Assembly: GCF_000421665.1 (NCBI RefSeq)
Contig: NZ_ATXL01000023.1
Coordinates: 1-32,806 of the forward strand
Direction: 5' to 3'
DNA: 32,806 nucleotides
Source: Bavariicoccus seileri WCC 4188
GTDB lineage: Bacteria; Bacillota; Bacilli; Lactobacillales; Aerococcaceae
Part shown: piece after piece, positions 15,691-26,504 of the stretch
How the letters are laid out: each line of letters opens with the position of its first letter
How positions within the stretch are numbered: the first letter of the stretch is position 1
Translations under genes and position numbers: made by a program
The notes under the pieces: generated by a model
Databases searched by the model: none
Told to the model about the DNA's origin: nothing
The model's input: only the letters and a program-made list of their open reading frames with translations

Positions 15691-18006
15691 TTAATTATTA
15701 ATATGAGACTTAATTTTTTCTAATGACTCAAATTGATAAAACCGCTGTTCGGTGATTGCAACTTGACGTTTCTGATATGCTTCAGCATCTGATAGCTTCT
15801 TACTTTCTTTTTCATAATTGAAAGAAAGCCATCCATCAGTAATTGTAACAAATTTTAATTGCGAAAACACCTGAAGTATTAAATTAAATTTATCAGCGCT
15901 GAATTCTTTTTTCAAGAACGTCTGTCTTAATTGATGTATGTCATCCCCTGACCATTTTGGTTTACTGGATAAGGTTTTATACATCAATTTAAAATCATTT
16001 CGAGATGGCATTGGCCGCTTTAAGTAATTGTAGAAAGGATAAGCAACGAGCCAGACAACATATCCTTTCAGGTCGTGTTCTAAACGATTTTTTAAGGAAA
16101 TGAGCGGACATTCAATTAGGATAACGCATTTCTTATCCTTCCAATTTGCTGTATCTATTCCACTATATGGTTGAACGATACTTGAATCGTCAATATGCTC
16201 TAGTAACCAATCGCCAATTTTAGTTGTTTCATATAAAAGAACGGCATTTTTAGTTTTTAAAAGGTCTTTATCAAATTTTGATTTTCGTTTGTCCAGCCAT
16301 AACTCGTCCTCTGAATTGAAATCAATTAATATTAATTGTGGCGTCTCTTTCCCCATCCATCTGTTTAACGAAAGGTAGCCACAACAATTGTAAGCCATAC
16401 GTGCGTTTAACTCTTCATAATGTTGAGAAAATCCGAAAGCTATGGTGTTAAAAGTGCTATTAGTTAGCTTAAGATGATTTTTTAAAGCACCAATGATTTT
16501 TACTGAATCAAATACTACATTATCAATTTCTACTAACGGTTTGACAAAACCTGTTCCAAACGGTCTTAAAGAATCAATCATTTTAATTGTTTTGCTAGTG
16601 ATTTGATCGATGGGTAAAATAATATCTACCATTTTCTCCTCTTTCGAGAATGGGATAGATGAGACAAATGATTCTAGTTTTTCTTCAAGATCTGTAATCT
16701 TTTCTTTTTTTAAACTAACGCCGGCAGCCATATGGTGGCCGCCATAAGCAATCGTTGTTTCTTTAGCCGCTGATAAGGCTTGATATAGATTCACAGCTGC
16801 TATAGACCTAGCAGATCCTTTAACGATACCGCTCTCTTCACTATCTGTAAGCAATAATATTGGTTTTTGGAAGAGCTCTACTAACTTACTAGCAACTATC
16901 CCAAGAACGCCCTGATGCCAATCGTTGCTATAAAGAAGAATAAATTTGCGTTTTTCTAGATTTTGCTGCCTAATTTTCTTTAAGGCATCATCAAAAATGG
17001 CAGTCACTAGTTCTTTTCGTTCTTCGTTTATGGCGATAAAGGCATTAGCCTGTTCTAATGCATTCTCCTCATCGAAGGTCGTCAGAAACTGAACAAGTGG
17101 ATTAGCATCCATTATTCGTCCAACAGCATTCAGTATGGGCGCAATCTGAAATCCTATCGTTTCTTCGGTTAATGAATCATCAGTGGTAATTCCTAATATC
17201 TTTAATAGTACAGATAATGAAATTCGACTTCGCTGTTTTATAAGGACTAATCCAGATTTTACGATTGTCCTATTCTCGTTTGTTAATGATACAAGATCAG
17301 CAACGGTACCAATAGCGACGAGATCTAGTAATTCTTGAGGTAACTCCCCTAATAATGCATGAGCGACTTTTAACGAGACCCCAGCTCCACATAAATCTGA
17401 AAAAGGATAGGAGCCATCAGGATGTCTTGGATGAATAATAGCATATGCTTCTGGCAAAGTAGTTGGTAGCTCATGATGATCTGTTACAATAACATCTACT
17501 TCTTTACTCATGGCATCTTTAATAGCACTGTGACCACTGACCCCATTATCAACGGTAATGATCAAAGTAGTTCCCTTATCGATGTAATAATTATAAATAG
17601 CACTATTTGGACCATAACCATCCGTGAAGCGATTAGGGATGTAAGTCTCGTAATTAGCGCCTAACATTTCAAGCGTTTCAGCTAATATAGCAGTGCTCGT
17701 AACACCATCGGCATCGTAATCGCCGTAAATCAAAATCGACTCATTAGCTGTGATAGCTGTTTTGATTCGATCAATCGTCCTTTTCATATCATATAAAAGA
17801 AAAGGATCGTGGTAAGGTAATTTAGTATCATCAAAAAAAACTTCTATTTCTTCAAGCGAGTGATACCCTCTTTGCCACAAAATGCGAATGGCTAATGATG
17901 ACACTTTAAATTTTTTGGCGTATGCTGCAATTTTGTCTTGCTCATCTTCAGTTAAGGTATCGGGATGTGTCCATAAATATTTTGATGTTAGAATTGGGTT
18001 CACCAC
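15691..18006 (-). CDS. recJ: Single-stranded-DNA-specific exonuclease RecJ
   Basis: A 771-residue RecJ, the 5'-3' exonuclease of single-stranded DNA used in recombination and mismatch/base-excision repair. DHH-family motifs are intact: GDYDADG (residues 95-101), VDNGVSGH (D152), TDHHE (D175, H176, H177), IHPRHP and GAGVSLKVA. The DHHA1 motif [10 protein letters not shown] follows. The C-terminal 200 residues are the Firmicutes RecJ extension. The start is uncertain: tandem GTG codons at 18006 and 18003 overlap the Shine-Dalgarno-like AAGTGGTGA, and the first codon at good spacing downstream is an in-frame ATT at 17994. I report the longest form. It is downstream of the SDR gene and upstream of apt. 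Confidence 0.95.
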   Translation of the reverse strand: MVNPILTSKYLWTHPDTLTEDEQDKIAAYAKKFKVSSLAIRILWQRGYHSLEEIEVFFDDTKLPYHDPFLLYDMKRTIDRIKTAITANESILIYGDYDADGVTSTAILAETLEMLGANYETYIPNRFTDGYGPNSAIYNYYIDKGTTLIITVDNGVSGHSAIKDAMSKEVDVIVTDHHELPTTLPEAYAIIHPRHPDGSYPFSDLCGAGVSLKVAHALLGELPQELLDLVAIGTVADLVSLTNENRTIVKSGLVLIKQRSRISLSVLLKILGITTDDSLTEETIGFQIAPILNAVGRIMDANPLVQFLTTFDEENALEQANAFIAINEERKELVTAIFDDALKKIRQQNLEKRKFILLYSNDWHQGVLGIVASKLVELFQKPILLLTDSEESGIVKGSARSIAAVNLYQALSAAKETTIAYGGHHMAAGVSLKKEKITDLEEKLESFVSSIPFSKEEKMVDIILPIDQITSKTIKMIDSLRPFGTGFVKPLVEIDNVVFDSVKIIGALKNHLKLTNSTFNTIAFGFSQHYEELNARMAYNCCGYLSLNRWMGKETPQLILIDFNSEDELWLDKRKSKFDKDLLKTKNAVLLYETTKIGDWLLEHIDDSSIVQPYSGIDTANWKDKKCVILIECPLISLKNRLEHDLKGYVVWLVAYPFYNYLKRPMPSRNDFKLMYKTLSSKPKWSGDDIHQLRQTFLKKEFSADKFNLILQVFSQLKFVTITDGWLSFNYEKESKKLSDAEAYQKRQVAITEQRFYQFESLEKIKSHINN

Positions 18007-18026
18007 TTTCTAGTGTATAAATATCA

Positions 18027-18833
18027 TTATTTTTTATCAAAAAAATGAACAATCAGCCAATCTCCAAAGGTAGGAAATAGGTTGTAAAGTTTACTTGCGA
18101 ACGCCATTAGCCTTGGCTGATTCACTTCACGCTTATAGGAAATCAAGGCATTTACCGTTTTCTTCGCAACATCATCCGGCTCCAAAACGAAGTTACCCAA
18201 GTTAGTGAGATAGTTACCCTCCCTATCGGCATGTTCAAAAAATGGCGTTTTAATAGGACCAGGATTAATAGTAGTGACTAAAACATTAGATGCGGACTGC
18301 TCTAGTTCTAAACGTAAAGCATTACTATACTGGTAAAGAGCTGCTTTGCTTGCACTATATGTCGTTGTTTTTGGTGTTGCAATCTTAGCCGCTTGTGAAC
18401 AGATATTAACAATATGTCCAAATCCTTGTTGTGACATTTTACTAGCCATAGCTTTACTAATTGCAATAGGACTTAGAGTGTTTACCATAAACAAGTTTTT
18501 AGTATCAGTTGTCTGTAATTGGCTATAAAAATCAAAACGACCATAACCAGCACAATTGATCATATAATCAACAGTTGGCAACTGAGTCAAGTAAGCAATC
18601 AACTGAGATACACCCGTTTCATCTGCTAAATCGCACGAATAAAAGGTACTGTTGCTATGGTATTCATGAGTATATCGATTAACCATTTCTTCTAGCACCG
18701 TTTTTCTACGGGCAATTAGTATAAGATCAGCTCCTTCTTCCGCTAATTGATTTGCAATAGCTTGTCCTAATCCAGAACTAGCTCCTGTTAAAACGATTTT
18801 TTGGGAAGCAAAACGTTGCGTCACTAGTATCAC
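18027..18833 (-). CDS. Short-chain dehydrogenase/reductase (YqjQ-like)
   Basis: A 268-residue classical SDR oxidoreductase. The Rossmann glycine motif TGASSGLG (residues 17-24) binds NAD(P); NCAG (the NNAG position), the catalytic serine in NICSQAA and the YSASK active site follow. The arginine pair after LILIAR suggests NADP(H) preference. The substrate is not predictable. The GTG start immediately follows the rnz stop (TAAGTG), with GAGG 5 nt before it. Bacillus subtilis yqjQ is in the same setting next to rnz (yqjK), so this is likely its orthologue. Confidence 0.92.
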   Translation of the reverse strand: MILVTQRFASQKIVLTGASSGLGQAIANQLAEEGADLILIARRKTVLEEMVNRYTHEYHSNSTFYSCDLADETGVSQLIAYLTQLPTVDYMINCAGYGRFDFYSQLQTTDTKNLFMVNTLSPIAISKAMASKMSQQGFGHIVNICSQAAKIATPKTTTYSASKAALYQYSNALRLELEQSASNVLVTTINPGPIKTPFFEHADREGNYLTNLGNFVLEPDDVAKKTVNALISYKREVNQPRLMAFASKLYNLFPTFGDWLIVHFFDKK

Positions 18834-19760
18834 TTAGTCCTCTCTAACGATTTCAAAACATTCTAGATCGTTCATCACTTTTGTTTGTTTGAAAAGAGAT
18901 TTAGCTTCAGCAACAAATCGACTACAAGATTCGCCCACATAACGACTGCTAATGTGGGTCAGTAAAAGATGTTTAGCATCAGCTTTAATAGCTAAATCGG
19001 TGGCGTCTTTTATAGTGGAATGGTAATAACTATGTGCCAAGTTCTGTTCCTCGCTCATAAATGTAGCTTCATGAACCAAAACATCAACATCTTTGGCTAA
19101 ACTGTACCGTTGCTGACAACTTCTCGTATCAAAAATGATAGCTAATCTACGCCCTTTGACTGGTGGACTTATAAAATCAGAGCCACAAATAGTTTTGCCA
19201 CCATAAGTTATCGTTTCCCCTTTTTTGATTTTTCCATAAAGCGGTCCGGCTGGGATGCCCAATTCTGTGAGCTTATGAGCGTCCAAATGACCAACCGTGT
19301 CTTTCTCTACTATTCGAAAACCATAAGAAGGAATGATATGTTCTAGTTTGACCGTTGAAACAATAAATTGATTATCTTCGTAAACCACACCATCGTGTGT
19401 TAATTCATGAAAAATCAATTGATATCCAAGCTTAGATTGGCTAATTTTCAAGGTTGTTCTGACATATTCCTCTAGTCCAACTGGACCATATATATCAACT
19501 GGTTCGACACCACCTTGGTGAGAACGCGAACTTAAAAAACCCGGAATCCCAAAAATATGATCACCATGTAAATGACTAATGAATATCTTTGTAATTTTTC
19601 GTGGCTTGATAGGTGTTTTTAAAATCATATGTTGAGTAGCCTCGCCACAATCGAACAACCATATCTGATTATTTTCGGGCAATAGTTTCAATGCTATTGA
19701 AGAGACATTTCTTTTCTTAGAGGGCACTCCTGCCCCAGTTCCTAAAAATTGTAATTGCAA
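18834..19760 (-). CDS. rnz: Ribonuclease Z
   Basis: A 308-residue metallo-beta-lactamase-fold endonuclease that matures tRNA 3' ends. GTGAGVPSKKRNVSS is the conserved N-terminus. HLHGDH (H63, H65, D67, H68) is the zinc motif, and the later metal ligands are visible in FDTR and LLTHISSRY. The start is a TTG at 19760, 6 nt after AAAGGTAG; that ribosome binding site overlaps the stop codon of the upstream acyltransferase gene. The gene sits in a tight run with the SDR and recJ genes. Confidence 0.96.
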   Translation of the reverse strand: MQLQFLGTGAGVPSKKRNVSSIALKLLPENNQIWLFDCGEATQHMILKTPIKPRKITKIFISHLHGDHIFGIPGFLSSRSHQGGVEPVDIYGPVGLEEYVRTTLKISQSKLGYQLIFHELTHDGVVYEDNQFIVSTVKLEHIIPSYGFRIVEKDTVGHLDAHKLTELGIPAGPLYGKIKKGETITYGGKTICGSDFISPPVKGRRLAIIFDTRSCQQRYSLAKDVDVLVHEATFMSEEQNLAHSYYHSTIKDATDLAIKADAKHLLLTHISSRYVGESCSRFVAEAKSLFKQTKVMNDLECFEIVRED

Positions 19761-19774
19761 GAAAATCTACCTTT

Positions 19775-21607
19775 CTAATCGCTTAAGACTTGCGTGATTT
19801 GTTTGGCAACTAAGATGCCGAATTCTTTGCTACCTTCCTCATTTGGGTGTATGTGGTCCTCATATAACCAATCAGGATGAGCTATTGCCGCTTTGTTCCA
19901 ATCTATCAAATGAACATTAGATCGCTCATTAGCAGTTTTCTCTAACTTTCTGTTAACATCATTTTGCCAAGGCTTAGGAACATAAGTGTTCACCAAGAAG
20001 ATTTGTCGACTATCTCCTAAAGCATCCATAACGGCATTGAGTTGATCATCGGAGAAAGTCCCATTTGTCCCCAACATCAAAACAACAGTGTCCTGTGCAT
20101 CTCCCGTAGATACGTATTTTTCTATATCAGGGAGTACTTGATACAGCTGTCTTCCTCTTTCAGCGTCAAAGGTAGCTTTGGGAAAAATCTTTTGTAAATG
20201 GTTTGCGCTTGCCAATAAAGTAGAATCCCCAAAGAAGCTGATAGCAAGCCCGCTGGTAAAATTTGTTTCTTCTTGGTTTAAGCCGTCAATTCGATTGATA
20301 ACAGTCGTTTGCCTTGGGTCCTTATTTGCCATTTGATAACGTTCTGAAACACTTTTTTCAATCTCAGAAGCTAGTCTATTTCTTCCTTCTGGGGCGTTTA
20401 GAAACCCTAAAACAGCAGATACAGGGACAACTAATACAACCATTAGTGCAATCCAATCAGGGATATACTTTAAGGGATTACGTACTGTACTTCGGGTTAA
20501 TGTAACAACTTTCTTAAAGAAGCCAAACCCAAAAATCGAGAATAAGTGTTTCTTTTCGAAAACTCTGTAGCTCAACTCACCCAATAAAGCTATAAGTAGC
20601 ACTTGAATGAGGATATGAAGCGTGGAGTAATCAGTATGATTGGTTAGCTTATACTGGTATAAAGTGATAATCGGATAATACCAAATGTAATAGGAATAAC
20701 TTCTCTTTCCTATGGAGACGATTGGCTTAAGACTTAGTAGCCTGTTCCACAGAGTATTTGGGTTGACACTTACTGCAAATAATCCTGTCGCTGATAGTGC
20801 AAATAGAAAAATACCGCCTTTATAAGTAAAAGGTTGATTATCTTGTAGCGTCAATACGAACCAAAGCATGCTAAGGCTAAAACACAAGCCACAAAAATCT
20901 AAAAACAAGGACTGTCTATTACTGATAGTTTTATTTAAACGATTGATGGGCCAAACTAACGCTAAAAAGGAGCCAAGTAAATAGGAACAAGCTCTCGTAT
21001 CGGTTCCATAATAGACACGTGTTGGATCCTCACCGGGATGGTATAAAGTGTACATTGCGATAAAAGAAGCAACAATCATGACCACAATAATACGTAAGAT
21101 TAACACTTCGCGATCAAAAAGGTGTGCTAATAAGGTGAATATGATAGTCCAAGCTAAAGTGAATTGAAACAGGATGGAGATAAACCATAGATGACTAAAT
21201 ACATTTGGACTAAGTGCTTGCTGAAAATAGGAATCACCATTAACTATTTGCCACCAATTATTCGTAAAGGTTAGGCTAGAAACAATACTGGCTCTTGAAT
21301 CATTCAGCAAATCTGGTTGAAACCAAAACATAAAGGCGATGACCAATAGAATCATCCACATTAGTGGTTGAAATAGCCGTTTTGCTCTGTGTTTGATGAG
21401 TGTCATCAAGCCAATATGACCCCCATTCATTAGGGATCGTTTCAAACTAATCGTTAACAAATAACTACTGATGATAAAAAAGAGATCTACCCCTAAAAAG
21501 CCACCAGGTACCCTATACGGCAACAAATGATAGAAGACAACCAATATAATAGCGATACATTTTAAGCCATCGATAGAGGCAACACGTTTACTTTTAGATT
21601 GGTCCAT
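19775..21607 (-). CDS. OatA-like acyltransferase with C-terminal SGNH hydrolase domain
   Basis: A 610-residue two-domain envelope protein. The N-terminal part (about residues 10-390) is an acyltransferase-3 membrane domain with roughly ten hydrophobic helices, the conserved histidine in VVFYHLLPYRVPGG and GVDLFFIISSYLL. The extracellular C-terminal part (about 440-610) is an SGNH/GDSL-type domain: FFGDST (near 458), MLGTNG, and the Asp-His pair in YEDHIHPN (near 585). This is the layout of OatA, which acetylates peptidoglycan muramic acid, and of related surface-polymer acetyltransferases; I cannot say which polymer is the substrate. ATG after AGGAGAAATGATAGCTT. It lies inside the glyQS-obgE-rnz run of housekeeping genes. 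Confidence 0.9.
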   Translation of the reverse strand: MDQSKSKRVASIDGLKCIAIILVVFYHLLPYRVPGGFLGVDLFFIISSYLLTISLKRSLMNGGHIGLMTLIKHRAKRLFQPLMWMILLVIAFMFWFQPDLLNDSRASIVSSLTFTNNWWQIVNGDSYFQQALSPNVFSHLWFISILFQFTLAWTIIFTLLAHLFDREVLILRIIVVMIVASFIAMYTLYHPGEDPTRVYYGTDTRACSYLLGSFLALVWPINRLNKTISNRQSLFLDFCGLCFSLSMLWFVLTLQDNQPFTYKGGIFLFALSATGLFAVSVNPNTLWNRLLSLKPIVSIGKRSYSYYIWYYPIITLYQYKLTNHTDYSTLHILIQVLLIALLGELSYRVFEKKHLFSIFGFGFFKKVVTLTRSTVRNPLKYIPDWIALMVVLVVPVSAVLGFLNAPEGRNRLASEIEKSVSERYQMANKDPRQTTVINRIDGLNQEETNFTSGLAISFFGDSTLLASANHLQKIFPKATFDAERGRQLYQVLPDIEKYVSTGDAQDTVVLMLGTNGTFSDDQLNAVMDALGDSRQIFLVNTYVPKPWQNDVNRKLEKTANERSNVHLIDWNKAAIAHPDWLYEDHIHPNEEGSKEFGILVAKQITQVLSD

Positions 21608-21632
21608 AAGCTATCATTTCTCCTCAAATTAA

Positions 21633-22955
<1,323 letters not shown>

Positions 22956-22975
22956 TTACACTTAATAAAGTTCGT

Positions 22976-25027
22976 CTATTTAGTTTTCAATTCCGTTACA
23001 TCAATGACATCTAAAATCAGCTCTTTTAAAAATTCTAGCAATGCTATTCTATTCTCTCTTATAGGTTGGTCATCCACCATTACCATATTTTCATCAAAAA
23101 AGTTATTAATCAAAGGAACCATTTTTTCCAAAATAGCGATTTGGTCAGCGACAGGTAGTTCCTCATAGTCAGTAGGAACGCTTTTTTCTGCTTCAAATAA
23201 TGCTTTCTCACTTTCGGTCAGAAATTGACTTGGATTAACGGGATGCACAGTGTTTGATTTTATGATCCTTATTACGCGAACTAAACCTTCAATGATGCCT
23301 TTCTCTTCAGATTTTAATTCTGGGTGCTCAAAAAAATAATTAGCAATCTGTAAACGCCTAACATAATTGATATGACGATTTCGTTGGACACCCTTAATAA
23401 TATCTAATGGAATATTTTTTCCCGATGCATATTGAGAGAACCTTTCATTAATAAAGTCCAATATAGAGTCAGTTACATTAGCTTGTTCAGATCCATAAAT
23501 AGCGGATAACTCTTTTACGAATAAGTCCAAATCTATAATCCACTTATTAGCTAAAATAATTTGGACAATGCCCATAGCTTGTCTACGTAAGGCAAATGGA
23601 TCATTGGATCCTGTAGGCAAAAGACCAGCACTAAAGAACGATATTATATTATCAATCTTGTCTGCCAAAGCTAGTAAGCTACCAGCTACTGATTCAGGCA
23701 ATCTACCGTGTGACGACACCGGTAAGTATTGTTCCCCAATAGCCTTAGCAACCACAGGGTCGACTCCTTTTTTTAAGGCAAATACTTCACCATAGGTTCC
23801 TTGCAATTCGGTGAGTTCTTGAACGGTTTGTGTCATCAAATCAAATTTATAAATCTTGCTCGCAGTTATCGCAGCCTCAGAAGTTTTTGAATCCACTTCT
23901 AAATCTTTAGCTAACAAATTAACGATTTGACTGACCCGACGTTGCTTTTCAGCCATGGAACCAATTTTTTCGTGAACACTGAGTTGTGATAATTGACTGA
24001 CATAGTCTTCAATAGAGCGTTTTAAATCGTCATGATAGAAGAATAAGGCATCTTCCAATCTTGCAACCAACACTTTTTCATTCCCTTTGATGACGTTATC
24101 AATAAAGTTATGATTACCATTACGAACGCTGATAAAATGCGGTTGCAATTCTTTTGACTTTGCATCATAAACTTCAAAGTAACGTTGATGATCCTTCATG
24201 GTGGTGATTAGCACACACTCTGGTAGTTCTAAATATTTTTTCGAAAAATTACCCATAAAAACCGTAGGATACTCTACAATATTTCGAACCTCTTTTAACA
24301 GGTCAGGATGTAGTTCGACTAATACATTTTTTTCTGCTTCAATTTGTTTGATTTGGGAAACAATCATTTCTTGCCTTTTTAAAGGTGAAACAATAACATG
24401 AGCTTTTTCTAAATCTTCTTCATACGTTAAAGCAGACCGCACTTTCACATCACTCCCTAAAAAGCGATGTCCGCGACTAATTCTATCTGCTGTGATATTG
24501 AATATTGAAGTTGGTATTATATCGTCGTTTAATAGAGAAACAACCCAATGGACTGGTCTTATATAACTGAATGAATGATCTTGCCAGTGCATTGTAACTG
24601 GAAAGTTGATCCTTTCAAAGAGCTTAGCAATGTGAGCTACTACAACTGATGTTGGCAGACCAATACTTTTTTGCTTTACAAATAAATACGGCTCTCCTTG
24701 GAAATCATCAATAAATAGGTCATTTGCCGTTGCTCCTTTACTCTTTGCAAACCCGACAGCCGCCTTTGACCACGTACCGTCATTCGCTTTACCAACTTTC
24801 AGACTTGGCCCTTTGAATACCTCTTCTCGATCTGGTTGTTTGTCACCAAGGCCATTGATTCGAATAGCTAAACGCCGAGGAGTTGCAAACGTTTCAATAC
24901 TCTCATAAGGAAGATAGTGTTCTTTTAAAAATGTGGTTGTGGCGGTTTCCAGTTGTTCCAGACTATTATCTATCACATTAGCTGGCATTTCTTCCAAACC
25001 ACACTCAATCAAATAGTGGTTATTCAT
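22976..25027 (-). CDS. glyS: Glycyl-tRNA synthetase beta subunit
   Basis: The 683-residue beta subunit of the bacterial alpha2beta2 glycyl-tRNA synthetase. It carries the tRNA-binding parts and starts with the diagnostic [14 protein letters not shown] and TPRRLAIRI segments; PVHWVVSLL and [11 protein letters not shown] are also diagnostic. The segment [12 protein letters not shown] in the HD-like middle domain is conserved, and the C-terminal region is the anticodon-binding helical domain. The start at 25027 overlaps the glyQ stop by 8 nt, so the two subunits are translationally coupled. Confidence 0.98.
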   Translation of the reverse strand: MNNHYLIECGLEEMPANVIDNSLEQLETATTTFLKEHYLPYESIETFATPRRLAIRINGLGDKQPDREEVFKGPSLKVGKANDGTWSKAAVGFAKSKGATANDLFIDDFQGEPYLFVKQKSIGLPTSVVVAHIAKLFERINFPVTMHWQDHSFSYIRPVHWVVSLLNDDIIPTSIFNITADRISRGHRFLGSDVKVRSALTYEEDLEKAHVIVSPLKRQEMIVSQIKQIEAEKNVLVELHPDLLKEVRNIVEYPTVFMGNFSKKYLELPECVLITTMKDHQRYFEVYDAKSKELQPHFISVRNGNHNFIDNVIKGNEKVLVARLEDALFFYHDDLKRSIEDYVSQLSQLSVHEKIGSMAEKQRRVSQIVNLLAKDLEVDSKTSEAAITASKIYKFDLMTQTVQELTELQGTYGEVFALKKGVDPVVAKAIGEQYLPVSSHGRLPESVAGSLLALADKIDNIISFFSAGLLPTGSNDPFALRRQAMGIVQIILANKWIIDLDLFVKELSAIYGSEQANVTDSILDFINERFSQYASGKNIPLDIIKGVQRNRHINYVRRLQIANYFFEHPELKSEEKGIIEGLVRVIRIIKSNTVHPVNPSQFLTESEKALFEAEKSVPTDYEELPVADQIAILEKMVPLINNFFDENMVMVDDQPIRENRIALLEFLKELILDVIDVTELKTK

Positions 25028-25943
25028 GTTCTGTCACCTCTTCAGTAGTAGTTGGCACCTTATCCTCTTTCAAAAGAGGAAATCCTAGTTCTTTTCGTTC
25101 AGCCACAAAGGCTTTAGCAATTGATTTTGCCATATTCCTAATTCGTTTTAGATAGGCAGCTCTATCAGTGGCGGATATTACACCTCTAGCATCTAGAAGA
25201 TTAAAAGTGTGACTACATTTCAATACATAGTCATAAGCGGGATGGACATCATTTTTCGCAATAAGGTCTTTTGCGGTTTGCTCATACTCATTAAACCATT
25301 CCAATAATTGCTCTGGATCGCTCAACTCAAAGGCGTAGCGCGAATGTTCAATTTCAGGTTGTTTAAAAATGTCGCCATATTTTACGCCTTTTGTCCATTC
25401 AATGTCATAGACACTATCCACATTTTGAATATAACTTGCTAGTCGTTCTAATCCATACGTGATTTCACTGGTAACTGGTTTACACTCTAAGCCGCCAACT
25501 TGTTGGAAATAGGTGAACTGGGTAATTTCCATGCCGTCAAGCCAAACTTCCCAGCCAAGGCCAGCGCATCCCATTGAAGGGTTTTCCCAGTTATCTTCAA
25601 CAAACCTGATATCATGGTGTAATGGATCTATCCCAAGTCTTACAAGGGATTCAATATATAATTCTTGAACATTATCAGGAGATGGTTTAATAACGACTTG
25701 AAACTGATGGTGTTGAAACAAACGGTTGGGATTTTCGCCGTAGCGGCCATCAGCTGGACGTCTACTCGGTTCAACATAACAGGCTGCCCATGGTTCCGGT
25801 CCAATAGCCCTTAAAAATGTGTAAGGGCTCATGGTTCCAGCGCCTTTTTCAACGTCATAACTTTGCAGAAGTAAACATCCCTGTTCTGCCCAAAAACTTT
25901 GTAACGTTTGAATGATTTCTTGAAATGTCTTTGCTTTCGTCAT
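25020..25943 (-). CDS. glyQ: Glycyl-tRNA synthetase alpha subunit
   Basis: The 307-residue catalytic alpha subunit. It is a class II synthetase core with the GlyQ signatures [51 protein letters not shown] and FQHHQFQV. The ATG at 25943 follows AAGAGGTAG. Expression is under a T-box riboswitch (26258-26425), with an unidentified 79-residue ORF between the riboswitch and glyQ. Confidence 0.98.
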   Translation of the reverse strand: MTKAKTFQEIIQTLQSFWAEQGCLLLQSYDVEKGAGTMSPYTFLRAIGPEPWAACYVEPSRRPADGRYGENPNRLFQHHQFQVVIKPSPDNVQELYIESLVRLGIDPLHHDIRFVEDNWENPSMGCAGLGWEVWLDGMEITQFTYFQQVGGLECKPVTSEITYGLERLASYIQNVDSVYDIEWTKGVKYGDIFKQPEIEHSRYAFELSDPEQLLEWFNEYEQTAKDLIAKNDVHPAYDYVLKCSHTFNLLDARGVISATDRAAYLKRIRNMAKSIAKAFVAERKELGFPLLKEDKVPTTTEEVTEHE

Positions 25944-25997
25944 ATGATCTACCTCTTATTTTTATTCTATGGGAACTTTTGTCTCATCTACATTACT

Positions 25998-26237
25998 TCA
26001 TAGAGCTTTGATAGCTGGTAAAAAATCGTATTTGAGGTTAGGTAATGTCCTGACCACTACTTTTGTGATATTTTCAATTGGCGTTTCAAAAACAGTAATA
26101 GGCTTTGAAGGCTCAGAAACGAGCGACTCTGCTATACCATTTTTATCGAATACTGTAATCTCCACGGGCTCTTTACAGACAATTTGTATCGCATTCTTAG
26201 TGAATCGTTCTTTGGGTATAGTAATTTCTTGTAACAT
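25998..26237 (-). CDS. Unrecognised 79-residue protein, first ORF after the glycine T-box
   Basis: I do not recognise this protein. The ATG at 26237 is 6 nt behind a strong AAAGGAG, directly after the T-box terminator, and the TGA stop lies 54 nt before glyQ, so it should be co-transcribed with glyQS. The sequence has no obvious membrane helix, signal peptide or cysteine pair; the one cysteine is in IQIVCKEPVEITVF. Alternating hydrophobic and polar residues with several prolines (SEPSKPITVFETP, VVVRTLPNLKYDFLP) suggest a small beta-rich domain. It is not YqzL, the small protein found near glyQ in Bacillus subtilis. An antisense open frame of similar length has no ribosome binding site. It could be a real small protein or a decayed gene; the clean ribosome binding site favours the first. 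Confidence 0.55.
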   Translation of the reverse strand: MLQEITIPKERFTKNAIQIVCKEPVEITVFDKNGIAESLVSEPSKPITVFETPIENITKVVVRTLPNLKYDFLPAIKAL

Positions 26238-26257
26238 AAAACTCTCCTTTTTGACAT

Positions 26258-26290
26258 AAAAAAAGCCCATGTCGTAACAAGCATAGGGGC
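26258..26290 (-). terminator. T-box-controlled terminator upstream of glyQ
   Basis: On the minus strand GCCCCTATG pairs with CATGGGC (7 bp, two-base bulge), followed by seven T (26264-26258). The 5' arm overlaps the end of the antiterminator, as required for the switch. Confidence 0.85.
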
Positions 26291-26425
26291 GATTGATCGC
26301 GGTTCCACCCTACTTTCTGTTACAAACAACAGCTTCATTGTTTTTACTATTTAACTGAAAACACGGCCATAATAATGTTGGCTTTCACCGTCCCAACTCG
26401 CTTTTGATACTCTACAGTTTAATGT
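26258..26425 (-). promoter_or_regulatory. T-box riboswitch (glycine) for glyQS
   Basis: The minus strand carries the T-box sequence GGGTGGAACCGCG (26310-26298), followed by the antiterminator/terminator pair. The stem I distal hairpin GTTGG-GACGGTGAAAG-CCAAC (26397-26377) has the same layout as that of the Bacillus subtilis glyQS leader. A GGC triplet at 26368-26366, on the 3' side of stem I, is a good candidate glycine specifier. AACTG/CAGTT can close stem I. Uncharged tRNA-Gly would stabilise the antiterminator and allow transcription of the small ORF, glyQ and glyS. Confidence 0.9.
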
Positions 26426-26444
26426 AGTTCTGTGGAAAATGCAA
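26416..26444 (-). promoter_or_regulatory. Tentative promoter of the glyQ unit
   Basis: On the minus strand TTGCAT (26444-26439), a 17-nt spacer and TAAACT (26421-26416). If used, transcription would start inside the proposed base of stem I, so a start slightly upstream is also possible; TTGACC at 26456-26451 is an alternative -35 without a good -10. Confidence 0.35.
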
Positions 26445-26469
26445 TATTTTGGTCAATAATATCGTTTAT

Positions 26470-26491
26470 TTAAGGATTGAATCAGCCTTAA
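26470..26491 (-). terminator. Weak hairpin after recO
   Basis: On the minus strand TTAAGG (26491-26486) pairs with CCTTAA (26475-26470). The sequence after it is AT-rich but without a proper T-run, so termination here is uncertain. Confidence 0.3.
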
Positions 26492-26504
26492 CACCCCACT
26501 AGTC

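Noticed and set aside
25969-26259. 96-codon plus-strand frame antisense to the small ORF before glyQ
   Set aside because: No ribosome binding site, and it runs against the T-box transcript; the minus-strand ORF has the better signals. I keep some doubt on both.
26132-26338. 68-codon minus-strand frame across the T-box
   Set aside because: It would translate the riboswitch and its terminator; no ribosome binding site.
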